Of a DNA stretch of 37,434 nt, positions 31,823-37,434 are shown one piece after another. The translations under genes and the position numbers were made by a program. Under the pieces are notes generated by a model. It made no database searches. It was not told the DNA's origin and saw nothing but the letters and a program-made list of their open reading frames with translations. The DNA is taken from contig KQ965841.1 of the NCBI GenBank assembly GCA_001574975.1, positions 9,013 through 46,446 of the forward strand, written 5' to 3'. Source of the DNA: Gonapodya prolifera JEL478 (Eukaryota > Monoblepharomycota > Monoblepharidomycetes > Monoblepharidales > Gonapodyaceae). How positions within the stretch are numbered: position 1 is the stretch's first letter; each line of letters opens with the position of its first letter.

Positions 31823-32986
31823 TGGTCTTTGGAGTGAGATAGGGGAATGGGGCAGAAATCGAGCTCTTTATGTAAGGCGCTAGTTCGGCGAGATTTGGAA
31901 GGGAACAAGGTAAGCTCTGTCGCAAGATCCTAAGACCAGTCTCACTTACCTTGTGGCCCAGGTAGATTCGTCGTCGATAACCCTGAAGCGAATCTTGTCG
32001 CGTTGGGAGACACGGTCGCGCCGGCGGATACTCGCAGGCCTTTGCGAGCTTCTCGAGAGCAGACTTTCTTTTCCATCTTCTCCTTCTCCGCGATTTTTCT
32101 TCGTCTGCAAAAAGGATCCTTGTCCACGTTCTACCCTCACAGGACGTGCAGCCATTGATCGTCGCACTCCAAGCGCTGCCATCTCACAAACATTGACTGA
32201 TCACGAAGCCGTCGCCTTGTCGCGTTGTCGCATGTATCACGGCTCGACGACTGGCGGACCTTGCGCTCCTTCCCTGGGATTTCTCGCCGCCAAGAATGAC
32301 AAGTTACCTCAGGTCTTGTCCCCCTCCACACGTGGGCTTTTCCCCGCAATGCGACGTATACTGTCGGAGAAGACCCCTTGAGACGGGCGACGACCAGTTC
32401 GGGATGTCAGTTGTGGAGCAGCGACATTGCTTTGCTGATGTGAACCTGCTTGACTCGGCCACTTTGAACTCAAAGGTAACTCTGCCGCACCGCACGTTGT
32501 CATGCCAGGTCAGGTAGACGAGAGCAATTCTGGCCTAAAAGACGGGTGCATGCTCCTGCATACTCCTTTCTGTTGGTAGACATGTCTCAATTCAGACATC
32601 GACGTGAGGTGACTCATGTAGAGACTGAGAGTTGTCACGCCGAGCGCGGAAAGCCCCTTACCGTGTATCAATCGATCCTGTGTATTTTCTGTACACATGG
32701 TATTGTGCGACACATCTCATGCCGAGAAAGCACTCGGAACCGTGACACCGAACGCCAATGCAGTGTAAACATTTCAATCTGTGCGTTTTTTGAGTATACA
32801 TGGTGTAGCTTTATGTACGTTTACTCCAAGTACCCGTCCTGCGAATAAATAGTCGAATCAGATCTGACAAAGTCAGTATACACATCTCTCCCAGTCCAGC
32901 ACCGAGTCCAGCACCGAGTCCAGCTCGCCGCGCTTCAAATCCAAAGCCCGGCGTCACCACACCTTCGCGCCGCCGCCGCCGTCCGC
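31823..32986. other. Intergenic, nothing recognised
   Basis: Upstream of the GH5-like gene and downstream of the thaumatin-like gene. Open frames (the longest on + from 31953) have no conserved motif. Near 32895-32925 the 11-mer CCAGCACCGAGT occurs twice in tandem. No other feature is supported. Confidence 0.4.
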
Positions 32987-35096
32987 TTAGAACGAAAGCT
33001 GCGTCCCCCCCGGACACCACTCAACGGTATACGCAATTCCATTCTGCCCTCCATTGGGCGCCCCATTGGCCCCGACCGCGCTCGAACACATAAACGTGCT
33101 GCTCATATCGTCGAAGGGGTACGTGTACACCGTGGGCGCGAGCTGCTTATACCACTGCACGGTCGGCTGGACCTTACTGACCCAATTATCGTTCTTGAAC
33201 GTACACTGCTTCGTCGCGGGCGGTGCGGGAACGCTCAGGCCGACCTCGTTCCAGTTGGCGCACCCGCAGCACCCGGCGTTGGTATTTGCCGCGTTCTGGT
33301 AACACGAGGGCACGCCGTTATCGCAGAGGTACAGGTTCAGCAATGTCTTGCCCGTGTTGGCCCCGCCCAGGTTCTCGTTGCAGTTGCCGTCCAGCTCGCA
33401 TTGCCGCGCGGGTCCGAACAGCCCCACGGGCTGACCGCACTTCTTGGCGACGCCGCCCGGCGCGGGGGCGGCGTCGATGGGGATCCCGCACCGAGTTCCG
33501 GCGGCACACCCGGCGTTCGACGTGCACCCTTGCCCGTTGGACACGACGGCGACGATCCCTTCCGATTTGGGCGGGATCGCAGCCTTCCAACTGCTCGACC
33601 CCGCCCCGTTGATCGCGTTGGGGTCGCCCGGGTTCCCGCACCAGTAAGGGCCCATGCCAGTCGTGGCCGAAAGCGCCGAGGTCGGTTTCATAACCACGGG
33701 CATGTTCAACCCATCAATAATACTGATATCGTAGAAATCGATGCCCCTGTTCGTCAGCGTGAACTCTGCCCTCGTGGCCGGCCCTGTCACGCTGTTGGCG
33801 CCCGGTTTGCATTCGGCCCCCGTGCATGCGAGGACGTTCCCGGAGTACACGATGTCGCCGTTTCCCCCGTACAAGGGGAAGACGATGGTGGAGGAGGAGC
33901 CCGGGGGGAGGGTGGAGCCGGTGTCGGGGATGGGTTTGAGGGCGAAACAGATCTTGTTGGCGGTGTTGCATGTGCCGCCGGGTGCGCAGTCGGCGTCCTG
34001 TCGGGGTGGTGCGTGGGTGGGTGGGTGCGTGGGGAGGCAGAGTGGAAGAGAGTGCCGCGGTGTGTGGAGCTGCAACCGCGCATGCACCCGTCACCACACT
34101 CAAACTCACCGACGCACAACTACTCCTCCCCGCCGCGTACGGCGTCGCGCCGCTCGTCATGTACACCGTGATCGCGCCCGGGCAGCTGTTCTTGAACGTC
34201 ATGGTGCGGCCGCCCGATGACGAAGGTGGGGGGCCCGGCCGGAGGACGGTGGGGGTGTGTCAGGAGGTGGGGGAGGGGGAGAGCCAGGGGGAGAGGTAGG
34301 AGGAGAGCATGAGTTGCCTTGAGTGAGTTTGCCGTTTGAACAGCCGTAGTTTGCGCAGTTGTAGCACGCGTCGCCACATGCGAGGAGACCGGCGCCGCAG
34401 TTGGCCGTTGCTGGCGGAGCAGGGCCAGGAGGAGTGGGAGGAGTGGGAGGAGCGGGAGGGGGAGGCGGAACGGCAGGAGGGGAAGGTGCCTGGTTGGACC
34501 CACACGAGTTGCCTTGGGTGAGCTTTCCACCGGAACAGCCGTAATTCGCGCAGTTGTAGCACGCGTCACCGCATGGAAGCAGACCGGCTCCACATGCCGT
34601 TGTTCCTGCAAAGTTGTTCCCACCAGCCGAGGGAGGCTGCGGTGGCGGAGACGGGGAGACAGCCCCGCACGAATTGCCCTGCGTGAGCTTCCCATTTGCG
34701 CAGCCGTAGAGTTCGCATGAGTAGCAGTCTTGTCCGCATTGGCGGAGGAAGGAGGGGCATGAGGCCGTTGCGGGTGCGGGTGCGGGTGCGGGTGCCTGTG
34801 GATGTGGATGTGCAGGGTGTGTGTCAGCCAGGGTCTCCCACGCCGCAGTCCGCACAAGGCTTCCCCACCGGCAGCCCCACCACCCAACTCACCGGCGCAT
34901 TCCCACTTCCACCCACGCCACCGCACGAGTTTCCCTGCGTCAGCTTCCCGTTCTGGCATCCGTACTGCTCGCACGTGTAGCACGCATCGCCGCACTGCAG
35001 CAACGTCGACGGACACACGGGAGCCGCGAGGACCGAGGATGCCGCGGCCAGCGCAGCGAGACACGCGAGTGAGAGACGCAGGACGGTGGGCGGCAT
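32987..35096 (-). CDS. Thaumatin-like protein with four cysteine-rich repeats
   Basis: Exon 1 (35096-34893) encodes a signal peptide (LRLSLACLAALAAASSVLAA) and a first repeat CGDACYTCEQYGCQNGKL ending TQGNSC. Exon 2 (34795-34110) carries three more repeats (CGQDCYSCELYGC, CGDACYNCANYGC twice) joined by Pro-rich linkers, then the start of the thaumatin domain (TFKNSCPGAITVYMTS). Exon 3 (33997-32987) completes it with DFYDISIIDGLNMPVVMK, GCTSNAGCAAGTRCG and CCGCANWNE. The repeats resemble small fungal glucan-binding modules of the CBM52 type, but this is not certain. Fungal thaumatin-like proteins include wall beta-1,3-glucanases, so wall binding or remodelling is likely. Exon 2 is one base short of keeping phase: the repeat frame and the thaumatin frame differ by one within the C-rich linker near 34205-34240, and no acceptor site explains it. 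A sequencing error in the C-run or a real frameshift would cause this. Confidence 0.8.
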
Positions 35097-35471
35097 CGGG
35101 AGGGAGGAGAGAGCGGGAGAGGGGAAGTGCGGATGTGCTGCGGCGATGAACGTTAAATGAACGGTGCGCCTGCCGCAGGTCCTGACGTGTAGCCGGTTGA
35201 AGATTAAAACCTAAAGCCACTCCTTCACATTCACATTCTGAGAGGGATGACGTAACATGTTGCAAAGCATTAGGCTCTCCAAAGGGTCCTTATTGGCCCC
35301 AAGGTCGGCATATCAAAACTCGTGTCTCACGCGCTGCACAAAAATACGCCATCGTGCGGCACATGCAGTGAAATAATTGGGTAATGATCGTGTGCTTGCT
35401 GCTTTTCGATATTCGTAACCCCGTCCCCCCTAGTTCCAATATGCAACACCCCCCACGGGATGAATTACAAT
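35097..35471. other. Intergenic, upstream of thaumatin-like gene
   Basis: Holds the promoter of the thaumatin-like gene and the 3' flank of the RING gene, both on -. The 60 bases just above the start codon at 35096 are purine-rich on + (pyrimidine-rich on the coding strand), common for fungal leaders. No gene seen. Confidence 0.35.
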
Positions 35472-37200
35472 TCACACACCGGCTTGGGCTGCCACCCGTG
35501 GAGCCGCGTCAATGGGCTCCCGGCAGTAGGGGCATATCCTGCCGCATCACAGCATTAATATGGTACCGACTCCCCACCTTCAACCCTCCTCGCCACACCA
35601 CTCACCTGCGGGCCTCCAACCAACCCCAAATGCACCCCTCGTGGAACTTATGACCGCAGCGGAGCACCTTGACTCTCGTCCCTGGCGGAGTTTGTTCGAG
35701 GCATACGGGGCACACGTCGTCCTCGGGCAGCGAGGTGGTGGAAGAGGAAGAGGTTGGGTGTGGGGGGACGGTGTGGGTGGGGATCCGAGAGAATTCGAGC
35801 GCGGTTGTGCCGAGATACTTGGGGAGGTCCGAGAGAACGTACATGCATGGCTTTCAAGGGGTGGCGGGAGAGAGGGGTGCAGGGGAGGGGATAGGATGTG
35901 GGCGATTTTGTCGCGTGGGAGAGGCAAGAGTTGGCGAAGGTGGCCTCACCAGCACAAACGTAGGCAACCCCAAGAGCACGAACGCAGCACATTCGAAGAT
36001 GAGCAGAACGGTCGTGGTGGTGGATATGGCCGTGGCGGGGTTGGATGGGTCGAACTTATTGCCGGTTTGTGTGTACGGAGCCGGTGGAAGGGGTTGGTGC
36101 AGGCGTCGCGACACAGAGAAATATCGGAGGAAAACTGAGGGACAACTCACGCAAGACGGGTCTGAGAACCGAACAACACCGAACCCGACTGGCACCATGA
36201 TGATCTGTGCGAGGAGTATTATGGTCGATAGTGTCCAGAGGGCCGACGTCGTCAAGACTCTGTCACCGCGCATCGGGTTAGAGGTTCAGCCTCAGCCCCG
36301 CAATCCCCCACCCGAGCCTAGAAGAATAAACTCACCGTCGGTAAACGCGCCAGGTGTATCGCCTCATTCTATGCGGAATCACCACCACCATGGATGCACA
36401 GATCCCGATCTGGAGTGCCCGCAGAGCGCATTGGGCCATGACGTAGTTCGCTAGCCGGTGGTCGCACCAAGATGTTGTTGCATCGGAAGCGGTGGAGGAG
36501 TCCGTCGAGGATGGGGAGGAAGAGGCAGAGGGAAGGGGAACGTGAATGTCGTGAAGGAGTGAGGCGAGGGCGAGGGAAAATGTGACGGCGTTGCCGATGA
36601 GGTGTGTTGTGGACCATGCCCTGTGGTGGCGGGTGGGGTGGTAGAGTAAGTAGTGTGTTGAACGCTGGCCCCTTCGCCCCTCCGCGCTGCCGTATTCGCA
36701 CTTCGACTACCCCGGCGTTGCTTGAAAGAGAATCCTGGTGTGATGTCATTGGGAGTCCTCAGGCCGTTCACTTTTCCTCCGGCACCTGCGTCGACCAACT
36801 CCGGGATCTCGCCCTCCTCTACGACTTCTCATTCCTGCTAAGATAAAGGTAACGCTCTCCAGCTTCGTGGATTTGGACCCGCGCCAGCCTCCGGCATGTG
36901 ATGCATCTACCACAACAGATTGCACCGTCCTCACAATTCCTCTGAATACGAAGCAACGCACCTCCAAGATAACCACGTCCACACACCCGGTCCAACGTCC
37001 AGATTTGGGTTATCCCTTGGCCCGTCCGGCTCAACTGTCGGGTTCAGGGGATTAGTATTTGTCCTAGAAGCTGAGTTCTGACCCTGTGTGGGGACGATGG
37101 GAGTCGGCGGACGAGGTATGGGCGCCAAATTCGTCGTAACTGTTGGCGACCCGTTAGCAGGTCTGTCGGACGGGGGTTCGCCCACGCCGGAGCTGTCCAT
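35472..37200 (-). CDS. Multi-pass membrane RING-H2 protein (likely E3 ligase)
   Basis: The final exons are firm: 36620-36336 (THLIGNAVTFSLALASLLHD; NYVMAQCALRALQIGICAS), about 36274-36161 (TLSTIILLAQIIMVPVGFGV), about 36070-35950 (TTTTVLLIFECAAFVLLGLP), 35850-35606 and 35538-35472. They give about four hydrophobic segments, then a RING-H2 finger: CPVCLEQ, LRCGHKFHEGC, and ICPYCREPI after the last intron. All eight ligands (C-C-C-H-H-C-C-C) are present. Such proteins are E3 ubiquitin ligases anchored in ER, Golgi or vacuolar membranes. The 5' part is less certain. The best start is the ATG at 37200, giving a Pro/Thr-rich cytosolic tail (GPGVWTWLSW near its end), with one or more introns between about 36970 and 36621 not resolved. 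The RING domain at the extreme C terminus is typical of small TM-RING proteins. Confidence 0.8.
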
Positions 37201-37220
37201 TGAATTTTACCGCGGGGTCG

Positions 37221-37411
37221 GAAAGGGATAGAAGGTCTCAGCAAGGCACAGTGCGCCACCAGCGCCGCCATCAGAACGCACCTCTCCCGCGACGTGTGCG
37301 CGCTGTCTGGAATGGNGAAAGGGATAGAAGGTCTCAGCAAGGCACAGTGCGCCACCAGCGCCGCCATCAGAACGCACCTCTCCCGCGACGTGTGCGCGCT
37401 GTCTGGAATGG
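37221..37411. repeat. 95-bp exact direct duplication around a single N
   Basis: 37221-37315 and 37317-37411 are identical and separated only by the undetermined base at 37316. The unit begins GAAAGGGATAGAAGG and ends CTGTCTGGAATGG. Two overlapping contig ends joined with one N would produce exactly this, so it is probably an assembly artefact. It lies at the window end, upstream of the RING gene start. Confidence 0.9.
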
Positions 37412-37434
37412 ACGCAGAACGTCGTCTGTCGATT

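Noticed and set aside
31953-32381. 142-codon open frame on +
   Set aside because: No conserved motif, no introns or neighbours to support it; judged chance.
33401-34299. Long open frames on + over the thaumatin domain
   Set aside because: Shadows of the thaumatin-like coding exons; no motifs, and Arg/Gly-rich as expected from antisense of high-GC coding DNA.
1-37434. CRISPR array, tRNA, rRNA or bacterial operon features
   Set aside because: No regularly spaced repeats, cloverleaf-like sequence or polycistronic spacing; the spliced genes mark a eukaryotic genome.

Overview
This window looks like nuclear DNA of a filamentous basidiomycete, most likely an Agaricomycete. Protein-coding genes are split by many short GT-AG introns, mostly about 50-100 nt. 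The gene and element families fit that group: a Plavaka-type DNA transposon, an F-box-like protein, MYND zinc-finger genes, ankyrin proteins, a thaumatin-like protein and a secreted GH5-type hydrolase. There is no operon logic; genes are independent, on both strands, and spaced by a few hundred bases. I saw no tRNA, rRNA or CRISPR array.

Layout. 0.6-1.8 kb (-): F-box-like gene broken by a frameshift in a G-run. 1834-9068: a 7.2 kb transposon bounded by a perfect 15-bp terminal inverted repeat, with two divergent multi-exon genes, an unknown protein (-, 2507-4754) and a Plavaka transposase (+, 4881-8729). 9.7-13.5 kb (+): seven-exon ankyrin-repeat/coiled-coil gene, intact. 14.0-15.3 kb (-): ankyrin pseudogene with a Harbinger-type transposase fragment inside it. 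16.5-17.3 kb (+): broken partial copy of the GH5-like gene. 17.7-20.6 kb (-): two decayed or odd genes, one with a 22-residue repeat tract and a putative RNase H-fold segment.

20.8-37.4 kb is mostly ordinary host sequence. It holds a CaMK-like Ser/Thr kinase (-, 20778-23673), the ESCRT-0 subunit Vps27/Hrs (+, 24565-27142), a decayed MYND gene with a tandem duplicated end (+, 27.5-28.6 kb), a rhodanese/dual-specificity phosphatase (-, 29693-30409), the intact GH5-like hydrolase (-, 30525-31822), a thaumatin-like protein with four cysteine-rich repeats (-, 32987-35096) and a multi-pass RING-H2 protein (-, 35472 to about 37200). The last 0.2 kb contains a 95-bp exact duplication around a single N, which looks like an assembly join.

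The left half is therefore an accessory, transposon-rich and pseudogene-rich zone, and the right half is mainly conserved signalling, trafficking and secreted-enzyme genes. The GH5 paralogue pair links the two: the intact gene at 31 kb has a decayed partner in inverted orientation at 17 kb. Exon boundaries were derived by hand from splice-site consensus and reading-frame continuity; those given exactly keep phase through the whole gene.
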